Shown here: piece after piece, positions 24,461 to 37,729 of the stretch
Numbering within the stretch: position 1 is the stretch's first letter
Layout of the letters: each line of letters opens with the position of its first letter
Position numbers and translations under genes: made by a program
Assembly (NCBI RefSeq): GCF_910592395.1
Contig: NC_088310.1
Span: forward strand, 20,281,501 to 20,345,500
Direction of reading: 5' to 3'
From: Lineus longissimus
Lineage: Eukaryota > Nemertea > Pilidiophora > Heteronemertea > Lineidae
DNA: 64,000 nt
Notes under the pieces: model-generated
What the model was told of the DNA's origin: nothing
Databases searched by the model: none
What the model saw: only the letters and a program-made list of their open reading frames with translations

Positions 24461-24781
24461 CACAGATTTTGTAAATGAGTGACCTTATAAATGGGCCATG
24501 CGAAGGGATTGCAAGCTCGTTTCAAGCGAGTCAGTTTGGTCAGTTTGGTCAACGTCAGACAACGAGGACAAACTTATAGAAAACAAACGATGAGTAATGT
24601 CTGGCCACACCTTCCTCTTCCTCTTCCTCTTCCAATTCACATTATTGATTCAATTGGAACACGTTACACAGCAACCAGAAGACCTGGGTTGTACGTCGAT
24701 TTAAAGCCTCTAAAAGACTGATTTGGGTTAGATATCGGAACCAGACAACACAGAACGAACGGCAAATACGGAAATATTTAC

Positions 24782-24915
24782 CTATTCAACCAAAAAAACG
24801 AGCGAGAACAAGAGTTCAACGCAAAATCGAGTCGACAAAACGACACGTTCAACAAGCAATCTCGCTGCGAAGCGCTGGACTGACGCCTATCCGACGTCAT
24901 CGGGGTTATATACCC
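24782..24915 (-). promoter_or_regulatory. Candidate TATA/CRE promoter with non-coding first exon (minus strand)
   Basis: On the minus strand GGGTATATAACCCC (about 24915-24903) gives a TATA box, followed by the CRE-like GATGACGTC. About 100 bases without ATG then end in TTGAATAG|GTAAAT, a good 5' splice site (last exon base 24782). The TATA is nearly palindromic, so transcription to the right is equally possible; in that orientation the CRE lies upstream of the TATA, the usual order. Direction is undecided. Confidence 0.35.
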
Positions 24916-25339
24916 TTGTTAACGGCAGATCACTGTCTCAATCCGCCATAGTTACAAATACAGTGCGGTTAAAGAAAATGCAAAATATATCATTGAATCC
25001 AAATCATTTAATTTGTTTTATAAATTTGAGCACCTACATTTACTGATTGATTCTTCTTTCCCAATTTTATTCATATTTCGATGTTATTAACACTTTTGCA
25101 AGTACAGGTGGGATGTAAACAGACGCATGGTTACAGAATCTAAAAATAGAATGAGTAATGCGGTGACGCTGATTTATATGGTGACGTCACCGAGAATTCG
25201 TTCCCACGACGTTCTTGCTTAATATGGGATTGTGAAATGGTATTCCCATGTTTGTTACCATTGCTGTCATTTCCAAAAACGGATTATCAATAGCTCTCCA
25301 GTCTGTCGCCTGTCACAACCACCCTTCACGGCTTCAGAG

Positions 25340-26060
25340 ACAGAGACAGAGAAGTGTCACATCCACCTGTGCTGTGGATGGATGTGACACTTCTCTAAGA
25401 CAATGTCACATCCACCTGATTTTCTATTAGCTGCTTTAGCACCTGGGTGTATGATTGAGTGTAAAGAGCCTAATTACCAAGGTCTATCCGTATATCTAGA
25501 TAGCCAGGCATTTTACACTCAATAATCACAGACAGCCCGGCCGGCCCGTCAAAGACAGTATCACATCCTTTTGATATTTCATCAGTTATTGTAGAAATAA
25601 AACAATGTGATATTCACTTGATTCTAGTAGATGTTGTTGTGCAAAAACAGTGTCGAAAGCACTGGATTCTGAATCAATTGGCCATGTCAGCACAAAGAAC
25701 ACATCACATCCACATCTCATGCAGATGACAATTAGCCATAGGCCCAGCAATAGAGAGCATCACATCATGCACTATAATGTCAAATTGTCATGTTAGTGCA
25801 AAGACAGCAGTTTCACATTCCACTAGATGGGAGAATGATGCATGATGTCACTGTGAAGACAATGTCACATCCACTAGAAAAGCAAACAGCCATCACAGTG
25901 TAAATAGTCACATCCATTTGCCGTCTTCAATAATCAAGTATAGGACATTTGGATAACATCAAGGAAAAGGGTTTTACAGCGGACTATAGAAACAGAGGTA
26001 CTACAAACCAGCCAAGGGTCTGATAGGCAGATGGTGTGTGGCACTGTGTCACTAACCAGC
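25340..26060. repeat. Degenerate TCACATCC-motif array with hairpins
   Basis: A phrase like GACAATGTCACATCCACYTG recurs at about 25351, 25401, 25551, 25603 (diverged), 25700, 25757, 25859 and 25900, spaced irregularly by 40-150 bp. The first copy is part of a perfect 18-bp inverted repeat (25348-25365 with 25379-25396, 13-base loop). A second inverted repeat with perfect 12-bp arms lies at 25454-25465 and 25512-25523. Confidence 0.65.
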
Positions 26061-28930
26061 AGATGCATAAAAGAGGTGGACATGAGCGTTCACTGTGCAT
26101 ACCTCGCTTCTTGCTTAGAACAGATCTTGAGTGGCAGAGTTAGAGCATGGAGATCTGTAACATCTCCCTGGTCAGAGAAAACCAGTAAATTATGATCAAC
26201 TGAAAAAGTTGACTGCAGGACAGAATTTGAATTGTCCTAAGATTGGGCACGACTTTGTCACAATAACTTGCTCGGGAGTATATAACAGGTCTTCAATGGC
26301 AGCTACCATAATATGTCACTGCCAACCCAAGTGCGACATCCTGCTCCAAGAGTATAGGTTTGCTGTGGCTGCAGAGATGCAGAATGGACATAGTCACAAC
26401 CGGGGATACAAAGTACTGAAAAATATGAACAACAACTGATGTGTTAGACAAATAAATCTATACATTCTTCTTCTTTTAATACAGATTTACATAAGCATGT
26501 ACATGTACAGAATTTTGGACATTAATGCAGCAGTGAGTGAATGGATAGAAATTTTGAACTATGTTTAGAAGACAGCAAACATTACTACCAGCTACTCGGG
26601 TTTTGCACAATCTCATACCTGACATATGTGTGTGATGTCTACTCGATGGGGTGTCCAAACACCAGATGATATTTTGTTCAAGGCTCTACTTTTCATATAC
26701 AATCAAGCCTGATACATGTATGTACAACATTAAGTGAAAGGTAACCTGTGCAAGTCACTTTGTCCAACTACCTAAACTTGCTCATAATAATTTTGGCGGG
26801 TATACAGTTCATCTCTAATAATTGTCACAATCGAATCACAAGACCAAGAAACCTTAACTGGCTGAATCTTTGTTTTCTATTTTTTCAACTGGGGGTCTAC
26901 CATCCTACATCCTCATAATACCAAAAGCATTTCAACAGGCAGTTTAAATATCAATCATTTAACCTTAAAATATTTTTTATATATAACCCTTTCAAATGTT
27001 TTGTTTAATCACATGAACCTTTCAAAGTATCACCTCTTAAAGATATTACTGATTTGTGACAGGATCTCTTCCCCCAACAGTAATCATGCTTTGCTGAAAT
27101 ATGGCAGGGAATCTTAATATTGATCAAAATTCCCTGATTAGGACGACAATCAGTCCTCTCATCACACAAACTGTTTTAACAAAATCTGACAAACAAGACC
27201 TAAGCTGTTAATTACACCATTGTTTCCAGGATGTTTGATGATTAAAGGTAATTTAGTGTTAAAAACAATTAGAAGTGTTACACACATTGTCTCCATGCAT
27301 TCAACAGAACTATTTTCACTGTAACCACAACTATTGTATGTTAAGAGCCAGGTGTTAAGTCAAGTAGCACCCAACTGGCACAGCTGTTACATGGATTATG
27401 GTAAGCCTATTGCTAAGGGCCTAAATACTTGTGATGTATGCAATATATGCTTCCCGTCAGCAGAGCACTGGAAGCATGTGAACAGTAACATAAAAAGAAA
27501 CCACCCTTTTGCTTGTTCAGCAATAGCAAAACTTCCACCAGTAAATTTTTAACAAAACTGACAACTCATCATGTACAAATGCAGAGCGATGATGTGCAAG
27601 GAAATGAGGAAAGTTTCAAAACAAGACAATTATTACATGTATAGATGGAAAGGACAGTAATGGATGAGACAGGGACGAGGATAAAATGTTCTCAAATACA
27701 TGTTACACAAGAGCTTGACCCCATTCACACAATTCACACTGTCCCCAAAATAACAAACATACAAGCAGTACAATTCAAGGAAGACAATAGAACAAGTACA
27801 ACTCATCAAGTTCTGTCATTTCACTACTTGGTCTTCAATCCCTAGAGGACGTGAATGGCATAACTACTATGACCCATGATAGGTCAGATGCTATGATATA
27901 CAACTACACTACTGGTATCAATAAATAAAACAGTTATTACATCAAAATATTATATTGCTCTACAAAGACATAAATGAAATAATGATGCTTATTATCAAGA
28001 ATTAATAAACATATGTCTTCATTAATTCTTGTTATTATGAGTAGGGTGAGTTGGTGCTAAAACTATCAATAAAACCATTGGACTATCACAGTAACAAGGC
28101 TCATAGCGTCTGGACGGAATAACATGAGCACCAACATTCACCATAAAATCTCAAAATAGTATCAAATAGCTATACACACAATCTCAATCTGGCCTGATTG
28201 AAGTAAAACACATATCTTCAGAAGGCAACACTATTTTTACAAACAGTGCATTATAGAAGACAAAACATTGACTTGTACTGTATTCCGTTTGTTCACTGGA
28301 AATATATGCTCTTGTATTGATCTGAACTGAAGCAAACAATTGGACACTGAAGTCATGAATAGACTTTACCCACTAATGTACATCTGATGACATGAACATC
28401 CATTATGTTGACAATCTCTATTGCTGTCATATGATAGAAAAAGTTGGCCTTATCACATTAATCGAGTCCATATCTGAGTAAACTGTGCTCAGGTACCCAT
28501 GTGACAAGAAGTGCCCCACATACTTATCTGCACATGTCAATATTGTCTTCATTACAATCATAACAATCATAACTACAGTAGACCAAATCAATTTCCCAGA
28601 CCTGTTCACAATACAAGTTCACCCAAAATCTTCTGATCTTAGTTTAAAGACAAAAACATTGCTATCCTTACCTAAAACTTTTATATCACAGCACAATAAT
28701 ATAGGTAAGGCTTATTGCTTTCACTTATTCACATTGCATGCCAGTAAGCTTACATTTACAATATTAAACGTGCAGTGTCACAATCGGCTACTGACCTGAG
28801 ATTATCTTTCAATGAATGCTCATTATGACATTACTGTTAAACAACGAAAATCCACTTATAACAAAGATTTTGCAATCCTGATTAACCATAAATCGGTGAC
28901 AGTTTATAACAAAACTGAACTGAGAACAAG
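26060..28930. other. Region downstream of SPATA7 without a recognised gene
   Basis: Only short open frames are present. Plus-strand AATAAA words occur near 27920 and 28068. No clear minus-strand AATAAA for SPATA7 was found close to its stop codon. An AT-rich imperfect hairpin with an 11-bp perfect inner stem lies at 27989-28038. The frame at 27334-27552 (+) contains a CDVC...H...H pattern, but its spacing does not match a known zinc finger. Confidence 0.4.
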
Positions 28931-28937
28931 TTGACTT

Positions 28938-31900
28938 TTAAAAATCGTCATCATCATCTCCATCATAATTTGCGGTTTTCTTGGAATATGATGGGACTGT
29001 TTTTTGTCCCTTTGGAGTCTCCTCCGGTTCGCTTTCAAGGGCAGCAGAGTTGTCAGAGAAGACACTATCATTTTCTACCTCGGCCTCAATGAAAGTGCGT
29101 ATCGAGGCCTGTGAACCCTTAACAGATGCCACAGCAGTGTGTTCAGCAGCGTACGAATCTGACCTACCCTCAGCAGTACGGACAGAGGCATTATGTGGCC
29201 CATTTAGACTTTCCCTCGGAGATGGTTGGGCCCTTGCCCTCGGAGATGACCGAGGGCTTTCCTGCAGAGCTGAATGCATAGTATCGGCTGTGATGAATGT
29301 GGTTGAGCCCTCTAGACTTCCCTGCAAGGTACCAGATGAACCTTGTTCAGAAGCCAAGCCATCATGTGCATGATTGGAGGCCTTAACAGATGTAGTAGAC
29401 CCCAGCTTAATACTACCCCTTGGGGACGCCAGCCTGTTCCCTTTCACTGACCCATTTTCGCTTGCCTCCCGATTACTTCTATGAGATTTAACGGAACCAT
29501 GTGCACTCCCCCTAGGAGACCCAGGTGTTGACCCGCACACACTTCCTTTCAATGGTTCATTTTTCAAAGTGGCGTCACTCTTAACCGATGCAACATCAAA
29601 CTTATCCTCTCTGTTATGTTCGCTCTCACCAAAGGCAGTAACATCTGTGAGAGTGGACATTTCCCCCGTAGTTCCCAGATCATCTGGCTTCTCTTCAATA
29701 TGATGGGCTAATTCCCGCCTCCTAGCACGAGGATTAGCTGGAACAGTCTCTGCAAGTCTCTTGTGATCGCGTGAGCGAGGCTTTGGTTTGACAAGTGTCA
29801 TATCCAACTGGCCTGGTTTCAGAGTCATTGTAAAGTTAGAGGCATTTTTCATCCACTTGTGTTCCTGTGGAAGGGAACGATTCGTACTCATTTCGTCCAT
29901 GTTACTCGTCAAGCTTCCCTCTTGCTCCGACATCATCGAATTCTGCTCAGATTCTTGAACACTTTCCTCTTCATCGATGGCATCTGACAATATACCGTTT
30001 TTAGGCGGCGGATGCGGTCCATGATCAGGGGACATGGTCACACAAGGCGGTTGCGAGAAGTTCACCTGTTCCATTTTTCTTGAAATCGTTTCCTCAGCAT
30101 GTTTGTTAGTCAAACCAGTGTCACCATTCATGCCACCGGGTGATCTGTAGTCAACTTCATCCTTAGCTCTCACAAACTTATGCCGTGTTTCCACTTGAGG
30201 TTGTACATGCCGTGCCTGTGCCCGAGGTTGTGGCTTCGGTGGCTCCGTGCTCGCATGGTAAATTTCATCCGACATTTTGACGTTACTTTTGAGGCCGAAG
30301 TCTTCCTCTCCTTCGCCATCAGATTCAGGAATGCCAAGGTCCTCACGAAGCTTGTCCAATAGGGCTCGCATTCGGCTCTGAAAACAGAGGAAGCCAAAAT
30401 CCTATTAAACTGGATGAATGAAGGTAAAGAATTTAATTGATAAGTACTCTTTTACCCATTTCTGATGCTGTCATAATGCAGTCTCTCTTGACAACAGACC
30501 TTGGATTATCCAGGAAAGGAGTCAACTCTGGGTGTTCAATATTTACTTCAAAGCAAACAGCATGTGTTTCTTTTGCATTCCTTCAATAAAATCATTTCAT
30601 GTTTTACCAGCATATACATCACAAATTCAACAACTCCAACCAAATCACATTTTGAAGTATTCACAAAGAAGTTCCGCTAACAGACCAAACTTACAATTTT
30701 CAGCTCATGTTTCTTCTCCTCTAAATGATGTCCAAACACCTGTTTTAGCACTCTGAAAGAATAACCAGAGATAAAAAGGAGGGCTCTAGGAAAATTCGTC
30801 CCCGGATAATTCGTCCCCGGAAAACTCGTCCCCGGAAAATTCGTCCCCGAGAAAATTCGTCCCTGGAAAATTCGTCCCCGAGGAAAATTCGTCCCCAGAT
30901 AATTCGTCCCCGTGGATAATTCGTCCCTGGAAAATTCGTCCCCGGAATATACGTCCCCGAGGATAATTCGTCCCCGGAAAATTTAACAAAAGTTGAAAGT
31001 TTCTGACATTACTTTCTAGTAATAACTACTACCTACTCCTTTCGACTTTTCTCATTCAGTGTTATATCTCTATTTACTACCCTACTAGCTAGTTACCTAC
31101 TCCACTTTTTTCATAGTAGGTAGAGGTAGGCAGGCGAAATAAATTTTTTTTTCTTCAAATAAGTATTTTTACTGGTCAGAATGAAAGAAAAGCTCTAAAT
31201 TCTTCAATAAAATATTTTGCCTGCCTACCTCTACCTACTATAAAAATAGTGGGGTAGGTAACTAGCTAGTAGGGTAGTAAAGAGAGATATTACACTGAAT
31301 GAGAAAAATCGAAAGTAGTAGTTACTACTACAGTCCATTCGACAAGACTTAAGGGTCTTAGAAAGTAAAGTCAGAAACTTTTAACTTTGTAAAATTTTCT
31401 GGGGACGAATTATTTTCGGGGACAAATTTTCCTAGGGGACGAATTATCCAGGGACGAATTTTCCTTGGGGACGAATTATCCGGGGACGAATTATCCTCGG
31501 GGACGAATTATCCGGGGACGAATTTTCCTAGGGGACGAATTATCCTCGGGGACGAACTATCCAGGGACGAATTTGCGGGGACGAATTTTCCGGGGACGAA
31601 TTATCCGGGGACGAATTTTCCTGTAACCAAAAAGGAGAACTCCACAGAAATCACTCACAGTCAAAAGAAAGCGGTACTGCCATCGGACGGGGAGTTCTTA
31701 CTTTTCTGGTAGTTCCAACTGAAAGTTGTCATTGCATCATAAAGCTCTTCAATTGTTACCTGTTTGTGAATATTCCCCTCTCAAGAACGTCGCTAGTGAT
31801 GTCACTGACAAACTCCAAATACTTCAATTCTTCCTCTCTAGAAAGAAAAAAGGTGCAACAGTTAAAATTTCATAAGCGATTTTATGCTCCACCAGCACTC

Positions 31901-34900
31901 ATTAATGCTTGAGACCTGAAAAATAAAGAAGTGTAATGATATGTGTTAGTCTGAACGCTATCTACCAATAACCAATGCCACTGGCAGCGTATGATTTCTT
32001 TGTCGAAGAGCAGAATCTTTTACAAACTTGGACAAAAACTAAACAATATCTACATCTCGAGGAATTCAATTATCTCAATGATATATGAACACTTTGTTCA
32101 GCATAGTAACACTGAGCTCAGATGATGTATTTGATGAAATATTACTAGTAGTACGGTACAACCACAAAATGTGAGGTTATTATTTTTTTACTAAAGACTA
32201 GTACAATAATACACCAAACTAAACATTAAGACACAGATAACTTTAGTCCAGTTAGCAGTCTTAAAGCTGGTACACATAATTGGTAATAAAATCATAGTCA
32301 ATTCTTGTTAATTTGTCATAGCTGTGTTACCATCACCAGTGATTCTATGCTAAATGCCACTTCTACATGAATAATTTTAATTATCTCACTGAAGGCCTAG
32401 AGTCCATTTCTTGCAGCTTTCGATTAGTTATTAGTATCCAAATATGCTTCCACTTCCAGGTACATGCTGTAAATTTCGGGCAAAGTATCACAAGGCCAGG
32501 GGTGCATAACGCATCATGCAAATATCTTTAGAAAAATCGATCAGTTTTTATAAACTTTTTCTCCCTAAATACTGATTGATAAGGACAAGATAACCCTGTG
32601 CCTTCGCTCTAGGCAAAGTTCATTACACTACATCTACCATTTGTTTACACACAACATTTGGGATCGAGTGAGTTTCTTAATTGAAGGGGTGTACTACCAA
32701 ATGGGAATTGGTTTTGAATGTTCTACACAAACTACAAAAACCAAATATCGGATCAAAATGAAAACTAAAATGGAAGGGGAAAAATAAAATGGAACACAAT
32801 ACTTAGATCTATTGGTCAAATCAAATGAAAACACTGCAGACTACATAATAATTCGCAAACAGCTTTTTCCCTCAAGGACTTTTTAGATTTGATTTTGACA
32901 GGATGAATCCAGTTTATTTCCAATCTCTTAGCTTTAGACACCTTTTACAGGTTTCAACCTCAGGTGCAACATTCTTGTATTGTAAATACTTAACGTTTCT
33001 AACATGTTCAATGGAATCTTTTGCTCAGATGATATTGCACAAACGCAGAACCAGTATCAACACAAAGTGAAGTAGTACGCCAATATCCATCTCTTCCAAT
33101 CCAAATCCAAAGAAAAACCTCTTCATAGTTGTGTGGTAAGCCAACAAGTGCACCATGACACATCGTAGATGATTTCAATGTTGAATCATACTTTCAATGA
33201 CCGAATCATATATTCAGTTTCACCTGCCAATCAAACTCACTGCTTGATGAAATTCAAGCATGCAGTACAATTAACACTATCCTCCTTCAGTCCTATAGGG
33301 TCCAAGCACTATCACCACAATTTGCATATGCATTGTGCATCACAGTCTATACTCTAGCAAGGTCAGATGGTTAAGAAATGAAACAATGAAAGAACATTCT
33401 GAAGACACACAGTTGTCAGACACGTAAGTTAAGTAAGTCAGATTGTGACAGTTACCACAGTCTATTTGAATATCAAATTCACTTGCACACACACCAACAG
33501 ATGAGAACAGGACAGCCTGCTCAGATGGAAAAGACATGAAAGGTGAACAGAGACAGACTTGCATACAACAGAGGAGTTCATCAAGTCTGTTGTCCTGCAA
33601 GTTCAGCTTCAAAGTCTTTTAGTGAGCAAACCCCCACAGAATGTCCTTTCAAAGTTAATAAAGGCATTATTTGATGAGAAGTTATGTGGTGTTTACATCT
33701 GCGGTGAGTTTCAATCAATTAGGCTATGTCATGAGATGAATCGCATACTTACTCCGTGTCCACTTTTTGCATTGTATGAGACATGCCTAAAGAACGATGG
33801 CTGAAAGCACAATTTATCAAATACCTTCTTGTTAGGCACAACAAACCACACATTCAACGTTAAAAGGCTCAGTGGTTCAATGAGTGAATGACAAATGCCC
33901 AATTTAAACCAGAAACCAAGTTGGACACATCCTGTTTTATGCTGAACCACAGAGATGAGGGCAATAGTCTACTACAAAATCAATATGCAGAGACAATTTA
34001 AATCTTTTGCGATTCAGATCTGTGGCAGCTGCGATTATCACTGGATCAGGTGCCAGTTGACCAGATGAACCCAGGGCCAGAGTGTACACATGTACTGGCA
34101 GTAGCATCGCTAGTGAGGAGTAAGCAATCATACTTTGGCATTTTCCAGGTCAGCTGTTGGCAATATTCCAAAAACAAAGGTGTGTAAGGCTCTCACAGTC
34201 GCAAGTTGCAGAAAATGGATCACCGGTTTAAATTAGGATTTGTCGGAGAACAATTTGGTTAGTGCTGAATCAATTGTGGAAGACTTCGATATGGTTGGTC
34301 AACCCAGGTCAACCTTCAGACTAACCCTTCGTGAAGTTGTTTTTTTCTGAAAAAATGAATCATTAAATGAAGGAGATAAATCACCTGACCGTGGAATATG
34401 TACATCTACTGGACTGTACTTTCTAAGATATAAAGGACAACGAAAAAAGCTATGGCCTGGTACGGGTATAATATTGGAATTTAATTCTATTTTATCACAA
34501 CAACTTTGAAGCAATTTTCAAATGTGTATGACAATAAATACTAAATTGACTGCACGATGGGTTGCATATCCTTAACACACATGCACCACAACATAACATT
34601 TTATGTATTTGCATGCTTACAAATAAGAATGAAACTTGGTCCTTCAGCACATGATAATTTTTTGTTCAAAGTCATAGTAAAAATGTGTGGTCTATATTTT
34701 TTCAAGGAAGACATACGCAGGTTGTTTTACCAAATGTGCAACAGGCTTGAAATATTACGAGACATACACTGTGGCACTCTGTGAATGTGTGGTCAGAATT
34801 GTTCTCCAAGACAAAGGGACTCTGACATATAAACTGGCTATAAAAGCCTTTTATGGGAGAGCTATTTTCTGTGTCTTTTTTTTGGAATTTTTTAAATATA

Positions 34901-37729
34901 TTTCTCTCTGCTCTACGACCCCCTTGTCTTTCAAACATGACAAAAAGACAGAGCCAATTGCAGTCAAGGCTGCCATAGCAAGTAGTAGACAGGCATGTAA
35001 ACGGTACATAAAGAAGTCAGAGTATCTTTGTGATGACCTTGTGGTTAACTAAGGTGCCTCATTTTCACTCTTACCTTGTTAATGCATCAGAAGCGGTGAC
35101 AACTTCATTCGCACGCGTGCCACTCCTATATGTCCCGGTGCTCCTTAACGTACCGGAAGTACGTAAATCAGAAGTGCGTAAACCACCAGTGCGATCCAAC
35201 CCAGCTGTATCATTCAAGCCACCAGTATGATTCAAGTTAGCAGAATGGTTCACGGTGGCCCTCTCCGCCTTCACTTCATCTTGACGAGTCGACCCAACAC
35301 GGACCTGAGCCTTCTTTGCTTGTTCGTTAAGCCAAACCATGTGATCTTGATCCACACTGATATCAAGGCGAGGAATATTGGCGGACTTCTCACGGTGTGA
35401 TGACAACTGATTGAAATCTTTACTCCTCAGGGGTTCAAAGGTCAAATCCTGAGTTGTCGCCATGGTATTCATGGTCTCCATCTTCTCAAACTTCTCCTCC
35501 TGTATTCCCTTGCTTCCACCCTTGCTGCTTGCGGAGCGCTTCTTTGGGGCATTGTAATACTTGAACTGGCTCAGTTTGGACTTGACATTTTTTGTATTCA
35601 GAGTTCTTGGTGTGAAGGGTTTGCCCTCTTTGAATTTGTGGGAGTGGTCATCCAGTAAATCACCCGCGACACACTTCCTGGGAGTAGCCACGTTAGGGTT
35701 TCCACTACCAGCTTTCATCGTGTCTGGAATCATGGACCTCATGGGCCGAGGACTCCTGTATGTGTTTGGATTGTTGTACGAGTCTGATACCATCTGATCC
35801 ACAAATCTCATGTCTTCTGTGTTGGCCCGTTCGATGTAGATGTCCTGGCCAGGCTGGGAATGCTGCTGTGGAATAGTACTCTTTACAATTGCTCCAATCT
35901 CTGGTTCATCATTCTGCAATGCAAATGTAACAAAGGTTAATGGTAAAAGACCAATTAGATCTCGGAGACTAGTTCTTGGCTGATTTCACTGTGAATTTTG
36001 AACTGTAAAACGCTTAGTCTTAACTTCAGTCCCTCATTACAGGAAAGACTGGTTATGAAACCATTTTCTATTTCAACAATACGACTCTATCTATTGAACT
36101 TGACTTGACTCTTGACTTGGAATTGAAACATTCATCTGAGCTCAACAGCCACATTTGTGACATGGTTGTACCTAACTCTAACTGGCAGATGACAATTGCT
36201 TTCTGAATGGACTTACAAAATAGGCTTCATAGGCTTCTATCTGGTCTGCAATTGACCGACGTGAGGTAATGGACATCCTGGAGTTTGGACGAGAATTTTG
36301 GGCACTTCTACTTGGGACACCACCATTCTTCTTGGCATCATTCCTTCTAATGCGATCTCGAGCTGCAACCAGAGAAAACATCATTCACACTGGCTGTAAT
36401 TGGCCACTATAAAGCAATTCCTTTTGAAAGAGGAATCCTATGTACCGTTTACACATGTTAAATAAAAGTATGAAGAAGAACCAATGTGTACCCTCTATTA
36501 TACTTGAAAGTTCTGTCTCAAACTCAAATTTATTTGGAGAACTACACTTTTATATATTTATCGATAAGCGGACTTAAGGGTAGCTGAAAATTTATCAAAA
36601 TTAAACAGCCAGTGAAAAGATTTCCACCTTTGAACTTGAAGCTTGGTATATACAGTGCTTTTTGTTCACCAACTGACTGATTCTTACTTTTGGTGCTTGA
36701 TGTCCAAGCCTTCGGAGCTTTGTTATCAATCGCGGCTGGAAAGACAAAGAAGAACGTTTTGTTACAGCGGAAAGAAGTTCAAATGAACCAAATCAGGGTC
36801 ACAATTATTGACGTCAACAGTGTCGGATCCCACAAATTCAACTGCAGTGATCAGTCGCATCATGAAGATTTATGGCCGCACTGTGAAAATTTAGTAATGA
36901 CCAAAAGAGAGTCCCAAAAACAGCTACCTACGTTTTGCATTGTTGATCATCCTGTAGTGGGCATTTAAATGATCCATAACAATATACTGTGATGTCAGCT
37001 TGCTCGCCGTAGGGGACAGTGCTGAAAGGGAGAGTAACACATCCAGTTTAATTGTAAGAGAATTTCCTTACACACAAAAAGTCACCTACCACCTGATATT
37101 TAAATTGAATAAAGAGTCATCACAAAGTCAAAGGTGAGATATTTATGCATATCTTTAGATTTTACACTTGAAATTGAGTAACCTCTTTCCACCTAGAGTC
37201 AGGATATATTCTTTTTGTTCCCCAATGAAATATGGTTCCCAGACTGATTTCTTTTGAACAAATACTATTAGTAAGATGGGTGCAGATCAACTGCACCTAA
37301 CAAGATATTTCACAGAGACATTTTGACTACAGACAACCCACACCATTCAAACTGCCAAGATACTTACGACTACTCCTGACCCCCAAATGACCCTTCAGAT
37401 CTGGATAGGGGTTAGCACCACCTGAAATGGATCAGAAAAGTTTTAAAACTGGCAACTGATTTCAAGTCAAGAGCTTTAACCCAGGGGGCAATGGGGTCCT
37501 TACCAGATACACATGTGTCATGAACCCCCTTGGCCAGGAAAATGAACCAACAGGTTTTCATAGTAATAAAAAACGCCAGACAATTGCTTGACAGGCACTG
37601 TCTATATCTCCAGTCTTCGACAGCGAGGATGGATATAGGCCTACAGCAAATGATATTAGAAAGATACAACATCATCGATCATGGATCATTCATTGGCTTG
37701 TTATATGTTACGGTACCTGTCTGGCTCAT
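28938..37729 (-). CDS. SPATA7: SPATA7 homologue (complete, 9 exons, 921 codons)
   Basis: Exons in transcription order: 37729-37717, 37421-37368, 37021-36932, 36735-36688, 36362-36217, 35913-35075, 31837-31760, 30752-30695, 30377-28938. Coding length is 2766 nt, in frame throughout. Family signatures, compared from memory with human SPATA7: NPYPDLKGHLGVRSSPLSP near residue 6; GDLLDDHSHKFKEGKPFTPR followed by TL (about 201-222), then LSQFKYYNAPKKR; EEELKYLEFVSDITSDVLER (about residue 398); and RMRALLDKLREDLGIPES at the start of the last exon. Human SPATA7 is about 600 residues and sits at the photoreceptor connecting cilium. The excess here lies mainly in the last exon, rich in GS, PRGS and SVKGS, ending DDDDDF. 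A second low-complexity tract of TGGL/RTSG type ends the sixth exon. The start ATG lies four codons before a phase-matched splice site. Intron 7 carries a fold-back transposon. Confidence 0.9.
30782..31628. mobile_element. Fold-back transposon with sub-repeat arms and 9-bp target-site duplication
   Basis: The left arm holds 12 tandem units like AAAATTCGTCCCCGG; the right arm holds 14 units of the reverse complement (CCGGGGACGAATT). Inside them a second inverted segment is shared (CTACCTACTCC... TTACCTACTCC... GTAGGTAGAGGTAGGCAGGC against its complement), leaving a centre of about 70 bp. The exact 9-mer AAAAAGGAG flanks both sides (30773-30781 and 31629-31637). Terminal bases are GGCTCTAGGAAAATTCG on the left and, inverted, GGTTACAGGAAAATTCG on the right. 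There is no transposase, so it is non-autonomous. It lies about 30 bp upstream, in transcription order, of the 58-nt SPATA7 exon 8. Confidence 0.9.

Noticed and set aside
27334-27552. Zinc-finger-like CDVC...H...H pattern
   Set aside because: Spacing (11 between second Cys and first His, 8 between His residues) does not fit C2H2 or U1-type fingers, and there are no splice partners.
27989-28038. AT-rich hairpin considered as a microRNA precursor
   Set aside because: Only 11 perfect inner pairs and strong AT bias; no match to a microRNA family I recognise.
28981-29373. 130-codon open frame on the plus strand
   Set aside because: Antisense shadow of the SPATA7 last exon, which is supported by family motifs and splice phase.
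30786-31625. CRISPR-like direct repeats and a short repetitive minus-strand open frame (GDEFSGDEL-type)
   Set aside because: The units are about 15 bp without unique spacers and are mirrored in inverted orientation; this is the fold-back transposon, and the open frame is a by-product of the repeat.
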